Assembly: GCA_020848995.1 (NCBI GenBank)
Contig: JADLHA010000014.1
Span: forward strand, 1-37,444
Origin: Saprospiraceae bacterium
Lineage (GTDB): Bacteria > Bacteroidota > Bacteroidia > Chitinophagales > Saprospiraceae
Length of the DNA stretch: 37,444 bases
Direction: 5' to 3'
Part shown: piece after piece, positions 8,116-16,434 of the stretch
Position numbering within the stretch: position 1 is the stretch's first letter
How the letters are laid out: each line of letters opens with the position of its first letter
Notes under the pieces: model-generated
What the model saw: the letters and a program-made list of their open reading frames with translations, nothing else
Databases searched by the model: none
Told to the model about the DNA's origin: nothing
Program-made: the position numbers and the translations under genes

Positions 8116-9967
8116 GTTGTTCGGATTTGTTGTGAATAAAATGGACAAAACGCAAAGCTCCATAGAGCAACTCAAACTGCTCAGCGTTCATTTGCCCGTA
8201 ATACTTGTATAAGGTTTCAATAAAGGTTACCAGGGCATTGTAGAAATTCCGGTTTGAACCGTAGTTCTCGTTAAAGCTGTTTTTAAACAGGTTATGCAAG
8301 CGAATATTTCCTCTGGAGGCAGCATGAGTTATCAGGGGCTTCAAGGTGTTTAGCTTGTAGGTAAAACTGTTTAGAAACTCACCGCTGCTGTTGGTACTGT
8401 CCACCAAATCAAGAAACGCTTTCCAGAGATTTGAAGCGTTTTTAACATCTTTAGGTATAAGAAATGGCAAGGTTTGACCGCTATGCTTCATTAACTTCAC
8501 ATTCACAGCATTTTTATCTTTTGTGAAATTCTTAATCTCATAAAGCAACTCGTATGACATATTTTTTGCCTCATAGAGCGGGAACTTATAAAATGTGATA
8601 GAAATACCGTAAGATAGTGTCGGGTAAAGCCGCTTCTCAACTTCAATATTTTCAGAATCATAGTATGCAGTAATCAAACCTTTATACCTGTCGGCAACTC
8701 CAACTTTAAACTTTGTATCTAGAAGGTCAAGAAGGTCAAAAATGGTTTTCCGTATGTTTCTATTGTCGGCATTTCGATTACAGACAGGGGCAAAAAAGAG
8801 CATATCATCACCACCCATATATACAGGCGCACCACCGTATCTCACTACTTCTTCTGTAGCAGTATATGAATAATCTAAAAGCGCCTGCGAAAATCCGGGA
8901 ATTTCTTCAGGCTTGCCGCCAATTGCTTTTACCATTTTCCCGACATTATCACCATCGGCATGAATGATTGCGATGTACTTATGATAGTCTTTGAAAGTAT
9001 TATCATAAGTTCCCTTGAACCGATTAATTATTCTCTCTTCTGCTGCATCTTCATCCTTCAGAGTGTTTTTATCCTTTGAATTTTCCCAAACATCCTGAAT
9101 TTCTTCTTTGATTATCTTGTCATACTCCGTTTTATTCACGTGACGTAATTCTCTGCTCGCTATTTCAATTAAGGAATCAAAGCCTCGCTTAGGTTTTTCG
9201 CTTACGAGTTTTAAAAGTCGGCTTATATTTTCGTCTGATTTTAATTTCTCTATAGCCTGTGTATTATATTTTCTCGGTTCATTTGGCTGGAATGTGGGTG
9301 CCTCGACACCAAATCCATCCTCAAACAAGAAACTCCAGTTAGCCAGATAAAACAGCCGTTGCAGTGGATTTCGGTTGTCTTCATCTACAGGGAAAGCGCC
9401 ATCGGGAAAGGCATTGTCCTTCATCCGGCTTTCGTAGGGCAATATTCTCGTTTGCAGATCCATGGTGTCAGCAACAGAAGAAAGGGCTTCAATAATGTTA
9501 TCGCCACTGTCCAGTTCAACTTTACCGGAATAAAGTTTCACATAGCTTTTAATGCAGTTGAGACAATCGCTTGCAGAAAAAGGTGAAATGTAAGCTCCTT
9601 CTTTTCCGACTTCATTCTTATCTACCATTTGAAAATCAGCGTAGATTTTCTCAGATGTTTCTTTTATAACACTTTCGATAGCATTTTGAATTATCTTCTG
9701 AACCTCCTCTTCCATGCCTTCATTCGCTTTTACATAAATTCTGTCAGGATATAAACCGGCTCCCAAGAGACTTACTTCTTCCAATCTGTTTTTTGCAGGA
9801 AGCAAAATCTCTCCATGACCATTTAGATTAGCATTCAATTTCTTCATTAGTTCTCTGATAAGATAAGAGAACAAATAGCTGGATGCCCATAATTCCCGGG
9901 TCTTTTGCGCACTGTCGAGTGTTCCTATGATGGGCCCTATGGTGAGGGTGAAGTAGGTTGATTTCAT
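8099..9967 (-). CDS. cas10: Cas10/Cmr2, cyclase-type, lacking an HD domain
   Basis: A 622-residue large subunit of the Cmr complex. The N-terminus TLTIGPIIGTLDSAQKTREL and WASSYLFSYLIREL are typical of Cmr2. The first Palm domain has IIHADGDNVGKM (H336, D338, D340), and the cyclase motif is MGGDDMLFF with GGDD at 385-388. No HD nuclease motif is visible in the N-terminal part, and 622 residues is short for a Cas10 with an HD domain. A CxxC pair (DCLNC) precedes the Palm region. Expected role: when the complex binds target RNA, the Palm domain makes a nucleotide messenger. With a CorA effector in the same operon, SAM-AMP is the best guess by homology with Bacteroides fragilis; cyclic oligoadenylate is the alternative. 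The gene starts 3 nt after cmr1. Confidence 0.96.
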   Translation of the reverse strand: MKSTYFTLTIGPIIGTLDSAQKTRELWASSYLFSYLIRELMKKLNANLNGHGEILLPAKNRLEEVSLLGAGLYPDRIYVKANEGMEEEVQKIIQNAIESVIKETSEKIYADFQMVDKNEVGKEGAYISPFSASDCLNCIKSYVKLYSGKVELDSGDNIIEALSSVADTMDLQTRILPYESRMKDNAFPDGAFPVDEDNRNPLQRLFYLANWSFLFEDGFGVEAPTFQPNEPRKYNTQAIEKLKSDENISRLLKLVSEKPKRGFDSLIEIASRELRHVNKTEYDKIIKEEIQDVWENSKDKNTLKDEDAAEERIINRFKGTYDNTFKDYHKYIAIIHADGDNVGKMVKAIGGKPEEIPGFSQALLDYSYTATEEVVRYGGAPVYMGGDDMLFFAPVCNRNADNRNIRKTIFDLLDLLDTKFKVGVADRYKGLITAYYDSENIEVEKRLYPTLSYGISITFYKFPLYEAKNMSYELLYEIKNFTKDKNAVNVKLMKHSGQTLPFLIPKDVKNASNLWKAFLDLVDSTNSSGEFLNSFTYKLNTLKPLITHAASRGNIRLHNLFKNSFNENYGSNRNFYNALVTFIETLYKYYGQMNAEQFELLYGALRFVHFIHNKSEQHVEVV

Positions 9968-9970
9968 TGG

Positions 9971-11290
9971 TCATATTTTTGAAAATCCTAAACAGGGCAA
10001 ATAATTGTCAAGAAAAGTAACAACTGAAAATTCAACTAGAGATGGCGTTTGCAATACTTTAGGTAGCCCACTTGGATCAGTTATATCAATCAATCCATTT
10101 ACTTGAATATTATTTTGCTTCTGTTTTACTTGAAAAGTAAATCGTTTATCAAAAAGGTAGTTTGGTATCTCATTAACTATTGCTAATAATTGCCCATTAA
10201 AGACTTTAAAAGTTATTGATGCCTTACTTCTTTCTATGCCATCAAGAGAACCTACTATTACCTGATAGGTATAGCCATTAAGTGCTCGAAATTCAAAATG
10301 TTCTGCCAATCCTAACATCGCCCTTCCGAAACGATACTCAATATTGGCCGGGTTGTCATTCCATGATCTATTGGTGCAACTATTATCATTGCAAGAAACA
10401 ATGGGTGAACATACGTCATTTGGATCTCCACTTCCCCTAAGGTTTTGCGGAAGAATAGCCGGTGCAGAAGTAATCATTCTATTCAATTCCCTTTTAATCC
10501 ATCTCTTATCCCATCTTAAATTATTTGATGCCATGTATTTAAATAAGGATGATTTGTTGTATCGGGCAGGGGTTTGGTATTGAGGATTAGCTGGAAAATT
10601 TATCCCACTTTTAAGCTGCCTCCAGATTAAGGAAATCCGTTTTTTGTAGAAATTATAATTATTTGCAAAAGCATCGAGATTGGAAATGTTTAAAATATAG
10701 CCTATATATCCATGCTCCTTAATTAGATATTTTACTTTGGCAATTGAATCTGTTCTTTCGTGAAAAAAGCAACCCCATCCCTTGTTCTGTCTATTGCCAA
10801 AATTCTCAATCACAAAAAATAACTCAATCAAGTTGGCTATTTCAGTTCGAAGCAATTGTTGTCCTGAAATAATTTTAACCGAAATAAGGTTGCTATAGAC
10901 TGCTGTTTTTAGTTGTCCCGCTTCTTCATTGATTAGTGAAATCCCAGTTATCCTTCTCTGATTTATCGGTCGAGTGTCGGTATCTAGAATTGCTATTTTA
11001 TAATCCAATGCCACATGTTCACTCTTTCCTTTGCTCACCAACCAATTTTTCCAATACTTTTTGTCCTCATCATCACCTGGATGCAGAGCTGCTTGTTTGA
11101 ATTTGTTTCTCGCATCTTGGTCGTGTTCCCATGTGATATTCTTTGAAGTAAGGCACTTTTTCATAATAAACAAATCCAGCTTCGGTTTCACCTCCGTAGC
11201 CCGTAGGGTAGCACCTGCCTGGTCATGCTGGAAATGAATAATAGGCGTATGCTGCTTTAGCGTAAAGGTGAGTTGAAATGGATTGCTCAT
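9971..11290 (-). CDS. cmr1: type III-B RAMP protein Cmr1
   Basis: A 439-residue RAMP protein. The Cmr1 signature is at the N-terminus: LKQHTPIIHFQHDQAGATLR followed by ATEVKPKLDLFI. A second glycine-rich element, NFGNRQNKGWGCFF, lies near 163-176. Cmr1 caps the end of the Cmr complex distal to Cas10 and contacts the 3' end of the crRNA. The start codon overlaps the corA stop (ATGA), which ties the membrane effector to the Cmr genes in one transcript. It ends 3 nt before cas10. Strongly AT-rich, like the rest of the block. Confidence 0.9.
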   Translation of the reverse strand: MSNPFQLTFTLKQHTPIIHFQHDQAGATLRATEVKPKLDLFIMKKCLTSKNITWEHDQDARNKFKQAALHPGDDEDKKYWKNWLVSKGKSEHVALDYKIAILDTDTRPINQRRITGISLINEEAGQLKTAVYSNLISVKIISGQQLLRTEIANLIELFFVIENFGNRQNKGWGCFFHERTDSIAKVKYLIKEHGYIGYILNISNLDAFANNYNFYKKRISLIWRQLKSGINFPANPQYQTPARYNKSSLFKYMASNNLRWDKRWIKRELNRMITSAPAILPQNLRGSGDPNDVCSPIVSCNDNSCTNRSWNDNPANIEYRFGRAMLGLAEHFEFRALNGYTYQVIVGSLDGIERSKASITFKVFNGQLLAIVNEIPNYLFDKRFTFQVKQKQNNIQVNGLIDITDPSGLPKVLQTPSLVEFSVVTFLDNYLPCLGFSKI

Positions 11291-12996
11291 TTTGATTTAT
11301 TGAAAATATGAAGATCAAATACTTCGTCAATTGATATTATCAAGATTAAGCTCAACAGAATTAGGGCGAGAATACTTACAAGAAAGGGCAATTGGGGGGT
11401 ACATGATATGAATGCAGGTGGAAGCTTTGTAGTATCTAAAGTATTCATTCCAAATACTCCAGCAATAAGTGTTGCCGGTAGCAAAATGGTAGCAACTTTG
11501 GTAAGTTTAGTCGCTTGTGCGGTCTGGGCGGTTTGTTCCTGCATACTTACAAATTGGTCTAGTTCATCAATTTCATTGTTTAAATTTTGAACATCCCGGT
11601 CAAGTTCCATGAAGTTGCTTAATAATCTGTACATTTCGATGCCTTGCTCTTGCGCCGTAGCTTCTCTGAAATATAGTTGGTTTACGAAGCGCATATATTT
11701 CTCGTGGAGAAATTGAGCATCCCTATGCTCGATATGTTGTGAGGCCAGTAAGGTCGCTTCATCTGAAAAACGAATGATGGATGCTCTCTGGGCAAGGAGC
11801 AATTGAGCCATTTCGAAATACACTCCACCTCCAATTTGTTTTCTGAGTACATTTTCCTGAAACCAACCAATATTGGTCAGGCATACCAGTGAATACCTGG
11901 ATAGGCCATACAGGGTTTTCATTTCAATCCAACGATCATAGGTATGATCCTGAGATACTTGTCTTCTAAATGTTCTGCTTTGTAGCGTGTTATTGCTATT
12001 ATCAACAAATACATACTTTAACCAATTCTCGTTTTTAGAGTAATCCAGGTAACTGTATTGATTTCTTCTTGAATCCCAGGCCAGTTTGGTGATCTCGTCG
12101 TCATTACCATGCCAGCAAATAACAAAATTGCGGTCGTCTAATATCGCGCGAATGACAACCTTTTTATTATCATCGCTTTTATGCTCTGTCGTGCCTATCT
12201 TTTCACCAAGAAGGGAAGCAATACTTTTGGGTGTGTTGGGTAAATTGGTTGGATTAGATTTGATAGTGTTTTGTAATTTATTTAAACTAGAAAAATCGCT
12301 AAAGCGTTCCTCAAAGATGGTGTTTGTTGGATTGCCATTTTCGTCAAAGGCACAAATTATGAGGCTTTTTGCCATAAAGGCATATTGAGTGGCAATGGTT
12401 GGGTCTTTATCTTTTGCGTCGGTGGCTTTGGCGGAACTGTCTAGAAACTGAGGATACATTCTTCTTCCGAAATCGTTGATGGCAAGGATGTCATCAAAAT
12501 TATTATGATTTATATCCTCATTTAAAAGATGGAAGGAGAGTATCGCAATGCCCGTATTGTATATGTTAAGCCCGATGTGGTTAACCTTTAATTTGTAAAT
12601 GCGGGTGTCTGTTTCTAGTTCTCCTGTTCTTCGGGTTATGTTGTAATAATAGGACTTACCCTCTTGATTATAATGGAAGTTGAGCACGGTACTGTCCTTG
12701 CCATCTAATGCATAGATGGCTTTACGAACAAATTCGTAAAAGTAGTTTGATGAATTGTAATAATTGATGGGATCTTCTTCAGAATATCTGGAAGGTTCCC
12801 ACCTCGAATTTAAATGGTCTATGAATTCTTCTCGTTTCAATCTGTCACTTAGGCTGGCCTCCCCTAATTTTTCAGGATCACAAGCATCCCAGCGAAATGG
12901 GAATAGGAAAACATGGTGACTGTATATTGGCTGGGGGGAGTCCACGTCGATATTATTTTGATAATTTTTTGTAGCATAGCCACTCCACCCTGGCAT
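11287..12996 (-). CDS. CRISPR-associated CorA-like membrane effector
   Basis: A 569-residue protein with a large cytosolic N-terminal domain (about 490 residues), a long helix rich in Glu, Asp and Gln (MELDRDVQNLNNEIDELDQF), and two C-terminal membrane segments. The first ends in the CorA signature GVFGMN (513-518) and the second is near 541-560 (LPFLVSILALILLSLILIIS). This is the CorA magnesium-channel architecture. The N-terminal HHVFLFPFRWD and the position beside cmr1 mark it as the type III-associated form. In the Bacteroides fragilis type III-B system such a CorA binds SAM-AMP made by Cas10 and is thought to damage or permeabilise the membrane. The ATG used overlaps the exonuclease gene by 44 nt; a GTG at 12945 would leave a 7-nt gap and shorten the protein by 17 residues. 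Confidence 0.92.
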   Translation of the reverse strand: MPGWSGYATKNYQNNIDVDSPQPIYSHHVFLFPFRWDACDPEKLGEASLSDRLKREEFIDHLNSRWEPSRYSEEDPINYYNSSNYFYEFVRKAIYALDGKDSTVLNFHYNQEGKSYYYNITRRTGELETDTRIYKLKVNHIGLNIYNTGIAILSFHLLNEDINHNNFDDILAINDFGRRMYPQFLDSSAKATDAKDKDPTIATQYAFMAKSLIICAFDENGNPTNTIFEERFSDFSSLNKLQNTIKSNPTNLPNTPKSIASLLGEKIGTTEHKSDDNKKVVIRAILDDRNFVICWHGNDDEITKLAWDSRRNQYSYLDYSKNENWLKYVFVDNSNNTLQSRTFRRQVSQDHTYDRWIEMKTLYGLSRYSLVCLTNIGWFQENVLRKQIGGGVYFEMAQLLLAQRASIIRFSDEATLLASQHIEHRDAQFLHEKYMRFVNQLYFREATAQEQGIEMYRLLSNFMELDRDVQNLNNEIDELDQFVSMQEQTAQTAQATKLTKVATILLPATLIAGVFGMNTLDTTKLPPAFISCTPQLPFLVSILALILLSLILIISIDEVFDLHIFNKSK

Positions 12997-13498
12997 CCAT
13001 CAGCGCATTGTGCTGCCACTGGTCGGATACGCCGGCAAAGGCAAATCGGTTTAGGTCTTTTTGATATTTTCCGGTGGGGACGATTTCGTTTTTTAGACGG
13101 AACAAGGTTGCCAGGTCGAACGGTGCATAAAATACATTTGCAGGCAAATGCTGAGCCCCTCCAAACAACTCGCAAAACAGCACCCAGTCGTAGGCCAGCA
13201 CGTCGGCCCACACTTCGATCAGCTCAAAGGGCTTTAGCCAGGCTTCCAGGGCCTTGCGGATGGTGCTGCGGTCTCCCATAAAATATACGCCTCCTGGCCG
13301 ACGGTCAAATTCCAACTGGTGCTGAAGCCACAACTTGGGCATCACGCGCTCGTGCAGCCAGGGAAATAACTGCGAGGCATCGTAATCTGTGAACTCGGCG
13401 TAAAACTCCTCTCCGCTTTCCGCCACCATCGCCAGCGAGATCAGCGTCGTGCGCTGGTGCAGACCCGTGAACTCCGTGTCGAGGAAGATGCGCGTCAC
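12953..13498 (-). CDS. DEDDh 3'-5' exonuclease, Rv2179c-like; candidate messenger-degrading enzyme
   Basis: About 181 residues from a GTG start just before TRIFLDTEFTGL. An ATG 40 codons upstream (13618) exists, but the added residues are Pro-rich and look untranslated. Exonuclease motif I is LDTEF (DxE) and the last motif is QHNALMDAR (H-x4-D), so this is a DEDDh-type exonuclease; the middle Asp probably lies in WADVLAYD. The family includes small 3'-5' exoribonucleases. The gene is first in the operon and overlaps corA. Known CorA-type III loci carry a gene for degrading the messenger (an NrN phosphodiesterase or a SAM-AMP lyase), and this enzyme occupies that place. The alternative is an unrelated chromosomal exonuclease, since its GC-rich composition differs from corA. 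Family call strong, role inferred. Confidence 0.85.
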   Translation of the reverse strand: MTRIFLDTEFTGLHQRTTLISLAMVAESGEEFYAEFTDYDASQLFPWLHERVMPKLWLQHQLEFDRRPGGVYFMGDRSTIRKALEAWLKPFELIEVWADVLAYDWVLFCELFGGAQHLPANVFYAPFDLATLFRLKNEIVPTGKYQKDLNRFAFAGVSDQWQHNALMDARVEWLCYKKLSK

Positions 13499-13862
13499 GG
13501 GCAAAACGGTTGGGGGGCGTTTGCAAGGGGGCTGCCAGGCGAGGGTAGGGGCGGGGTCGCCAAAGATGTGGTGGGGGTTCTGGGGTGGCAGGACTGTGCC
13601 GCATTGGGCATAAGCCATGCCGTTTTGCCGGGACCCGGGGGCTCGTTGTCGGGGATATGCGCGTGTGAGGACATTCGGGGTTGGTTGGCGCGTTTGGTGC
13701 GATAAAATTAAGTCAAAATGAAGTTATTGTAATCTTAATTAATATATATTTTTAATCTAAATATTTAAGTTAATTGCGAAATAATATATTGTGCATTTGA
13801 AATATTGCGATGTGTGGTGAAAAGGCCATTTTTCCCTACCTTCGCCTCCTAAACCGCAGCAG
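13499..13862. other. intergenic region between the CRISPR operon and a divergent SSB-like gene
   Basis: The part next to the exonuclease (to about 13,700) is GC-rich and may be 5' untranslated, or coding if the ATG at 13618 is used. Bases from about 13,705 to 13,810 are very AT-rich (runs such as TTAATTAATATATA). That stretch is the natural place for the operon promoter, but I found no good TAnnTTTG on the minus strand. Nothing else coding is seen. Confidence 0.6.
13837..13844 (+). promoter_or_regulatory. possible -7 element of the DUF3127 gene
   Basis: TACCTTCG differs by one base from TAnnTTTG and lies 18 nt before the ATG at 13863. The -33 region is weak, with only GTGTGG about 20 nt upstream. 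Confidence 0.4.
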
Positions 13863-14222
13863 ATGAGTTACCAGGTGAGCGGACGGCTGGTCCGCAAATT
13901 CGATACGGAAAGCAAGACCGCAAGCTTCCAGACGCGCGAATTCGTCATCGTCACCGCCGAGCAGTACCCGCAGTATATCAAATTCCAGTTGGTGCAGGAC
14001 CGCGTGGGCGTCATCGACGGCTTCGACGACAACGCGGAGATCACCGTGCATTTTGACCTGCGCGGCCGCGAATGGCAGGGCAAGTACTTCACCAACCTGC
14101 AGGCCTGGAAGGTGGAGGGCGCAACTGCAGGAACGCGCACCGCCGCGGGCGAAGACCTCGTTGCCGATGCTCCCGCTCCCGACAACATCCAGGATGCAGA
14201 CCCCGACGACCTTCCTTTCTAA
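13863..14222 (+). CDS. DUF3127 SSB-like protein
   Basis: A 119-residue protein: an OB-fold-like N-terminal domain of about 90 residues (YQVSGRLVRKF ... TREFVIVTAEQYPQYIKFQL ... GREWQGKYFTNLQAWKVE), then an Ala/Asp-rich linker ending DDLPF. This matches the Bacteroidota DUF3127 family. The acidic tail with a terminal Phe copies the C-terminal tip of single-stranded DNA-binding proteins, which recruits repair and replication partners. A role in ssDNA metabolism is therefore likely but not proven for the family. It is divergent from the CRISPR operon and 8 nt upstream of a secreted-protein gene. Confidence 0.88.
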   Translation: MSYQVSGRLVRKFDTESKTASFQTREFVIVTAEQYPQYIKFQLVQDRVGVIDGFDDNAEITVHFDLRGREWQGKYFTNLQAWKVEGATAGTRTAAGEDLVADAPAPDNIQDADPDDLPF

Positions 14223-14230
14223 TTTGTCAA

Positions 14231-14767
14231 ATGCTGCGCCTGCTGCTTTGCTGCTTCCTGGGGATTGCCCACATTGCAGCTCAACCTATACACTTCTTTG
14301 AAACAGCCTACGAGGACGACCCCCGAGACTGGATTCTCTACGATACCGCCGAAAACTACTCGGGCATGCTACGCGCGCGATGGGGCTTCGACGGCGACTG
14401 GTCTCAATGGGACCTCCGCATCGGTGAATCCTCTGGCTCCATCCAACAGCGCTGGCGCGAACAACCCCACCACTGGGAGTGCCGGCTCATGGACACCCTG
14501 GTGAGCTTCCAACCGGTGTGGCAGGACCAAACGGACGCCTGGCGTCTCGAAGGTCCCGATGGCACACTCCACTACCGACGGGAACAGGACTCCGAAGGCA
14601 TCCGGTGGACCCTCATGCAAGGCCCGGAGCCCTGGCTGGTGGTGTACAATACTTACTACGACGACTACAGCGCCTGGACGATCGAGTTCTTACAGCCGGC
14701 TCCCTCCCTGGCTACCCAATGCGCCGCGTTGTTCCTCACCGCGCACTATTCGGTATCCTGGCCCTGA
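14231..14767 (+). CDS. secreted protein of unknown function
   Basis: About 178 residues from the ATG at 14231. That start gives a clean signal peptide (MLRLLLCCFLGIAHIAAQP); an upstream in-frame ATG at 14072 would add an Arg-rich extension that reads like the shadow of the previous gene. The mature part is rich in Trp, Asp and Tyr (for example WGFDGDWSQWDLRIGESSG and YNTYYDDYSAWTIEF), suggesting a beta-rich secreted domain. I do not recognise a family. It follows the DUF3127 gene by 8 nt and converges with proS, leaving only 23 nt between stop codons. Confidence 0.7.
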   Translation: MLRLLLCCFLGIAHIAAQPIHFFETAYEDDPRDWILYDTAENYSGMLRARWGFDGDWSQWDLRIGESSGSIQQRWREQPHHWECRLMDTLVSFQPVWQDQTDAWRLEGPDGTLHYRREQDSEGIRWTLMQGPEPWLVVYNTYYDDYSAWTIEFLQPAPSLATQCAALFLTAHYSVSWP

Positions 14768-14790
14768 GCGGAACGGTTCTGCCAGCTCTG

Positions 14791-16260
14791 TCAATAAGCT
14801 TTTGCGAAGAGCACCCTGTGCGACGAGGGTTTCCCGGTCAGAATGCACCGGCCTTCCTCCGGTTCGCCATCGAGGGGGATGCAGCGAATGGTCGCCTTGG
14901 TGAGTTCCTTGATCTTTTCTTCGGTTTCGGTGGTGCCGTCCCAATGGGCATAGAGGAAGCCCGGGCGCTCGGCAAGGATGCGCTCGAAGTCCTCCCATTG
15001 GTCGACGCGTTGGCTATTGGCCTCCCGGAAGTCCAGCGCACGTGCATACAGGTTGTTTTGGATCTCCTCCAGCAAACCGGCAATGCGGTCTACTGCCGCA
15101 TCTACGGGAACCTGAAATTTCTCTTTGGTGTCGCGGCGGGCAAGCTCGACCACACCTTGCTCCAGGTCGCGCTGTCCGATGCCCACGCGCACGGGAACGC
15201 CCCGCAGCTCGTGCTCGGCAAATTTGAAGCCCGGCCGGTTTTTCTCGTCGCGGTCGTAGCTACAGCGGATGTTGCGCGCCCGCAGCGCCTCCATGAGCTT
15301 TGCAGCAGCCGCTTCCAGCTCGGCAGAGGGCTTGGGTATGGGCACGATCACCACCTGCAGCGGCGCCAGCCGCGGGGGGAGTATGAGCCCGTCGTCGTCG
15401 GAATGGGCCATGACCAGAGCGCCGATCAGCCGGGTGCTCACGCCCCAGGAGGTGGCCCATACGTATTCCTCCCGGTTTTCTTCGCTGAGGTATTTTACTT
15501 CAAACGCCCGCGCGAAATTCTGCCCAAGAAAGTGCGAGGTCCCCGCCTGCAGGGCCTTGCCATCCTGCATCATGGCCTCGATGGTGTAAGTCTCGTCAGC
15601 ACCGGCAAAACGCTCGTTCTCTGTTTTACAACCGCGGATCACCGGCAAAGCCATATACTCCTCCGCAAAGCGGGCGTAAACGGCGTGCATCTGCTCGGCC
15701 TCCGCGATGGCCTCCGCCGCAGTGGCATGCGCCGTATGGCCTTCCTGCCATAAAAATTCCGTCGTGCGCAAAAAGGGACGCGTGCGCATCTCCCAACGAA
15801 CGACGTTGGCCCACTGGTTAATCAACAACGGCAGGTCGCGGTAAGATTGGATCCAGTCGCGGTAGGTATTCCAGATCACCGCCTCCGAAGTGGGCCTCAC
15901 GACGAGCTCCTCCTCGAGCCGGGCCTCCGGATCGACCATGAGCTTGCCCTTGTTGACGGGATCGTTTTTTAAGCGGTAATGGGTCACCACCGCACACTCC
16001 TTGGCAAATCCCTCGGCGTTCTTCTCTTCCGCCTCAAACAGGCTGCGCGGCACAAACAGCGGGAAATACGCGTTGACGTGTCCGGTCTCGCGAAACATCC
16101 GGTCGAGTTCGTTGCGCATGTTCTCCCAAAGGGCATAGCCCAGGGGCTTGATGACCATGCAGCCACGCACGGCGCTCTGGTCTGCCAGGCCTGCACGGTA
16201 AACGATGTCGTTGTACCACTGCGAGTAGTCTTCTGAACGGGGTGTGATCTCCTTCGCCAT
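14791..16260 (-). CDS. proS: prolyl-tRNA synthetase (short, archaeal/eukaryotic-like form)
   Basis: A 489-residue class II aminoacyl-tRNA synthetase that charges tRNA-Pro. Class II motifs are visible: motif 2 in [20 protein letters not shown] followed by [10 protein letters not shown], and motif 3 in [20 protein letters not shown]. The anticodon-binding domain follows ([14 protein letters not shown]), then the C-terminal zinc-domain-like segment. The start [20 protein letters not shown] and the length fit the short ProS type without the editing insertion, common in Bacteroidota. It is read alone and converges with the preceding secreted-protein gene. Confidence 0.97.
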   Translation of the reverse strand: MAKEITPRSEDYSQWYNDIVYRAGLADQSAVRGCMVIKPLGYALWENMRNELDRMFRETGHVNAYFPLFVPRSLFEAEEKNAEGFAKECAVVTHYRLKNDPVNKGKLMVDPEARLEEELVVRPTSEAVIWNTYRDWIQSYRDLPLLINQWANVVRWEMRTRPFLRTTEFLWQEGHTAHATAAEAIAEAEQMHAVYARFAEEYMALPVIRGCKTENERFAGADETYTIEAMMQDGKALQAGTSHFLGQNFARAFEVKYLSEENREEYVWATSWGVSTRLIGALVMAHSDDDGLILPPRLAPLQVVIVPIPKPSAELEAAAAKLMEALRARNIRCSYDRDEKNRPGFKFAEHELRGVPVRVGIGQRDLEQGVVELARRDTKEKFQVPVDAAVDRIAGLLEEIQNNLYARALDFREANSQRVDQWEDFERILAERPGFLYAHWDGTTETEEKIKELTKATIRCIPLDGEPEEGRCILTGKPSSHRVLFAKAY

Positions 16261-16380
16261 GTGCTGTATTTAAACTATGGACGCCTTTGCGGGTCTCATG
16301 AAATGGGACCGCGTTCCTCTTAAGAAATGATTAACGCAACTCCCGCCAAACATTAAATGGAATTTAACCAAAACGGAGGG

Positions 16381-16388
16381 CAAAAGTA
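16381..16388 (-). promoter_or_regulatory. candidate -7 element of proS
   Basis: On the minus strand this reads TACTTTTG, an exact TAnnTTTG, 120 nt before the proS start. No clear -33 TTTG is present at the usual distance, so the site is only plausible. Confidence 0.4.
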
Positions 16389-16434
16389 GTAATTTGCAAA
16401 CGCTGTTTAGCATTGTACTATTAAATAGGAACCG

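Noticed and set aside
13499-13618. Exonuclease start at the ATG at 13618.
   Set aside because: The extra 40 residues are Pro-rich without conserved features, and the first exonuclease motif directly follows the GTG at 13498.
14479-15753. Long plus-strand frame opposite proS.
   Set aside because: It is the antisense shadow of the well-supported proS gene and has no recognisable domain.
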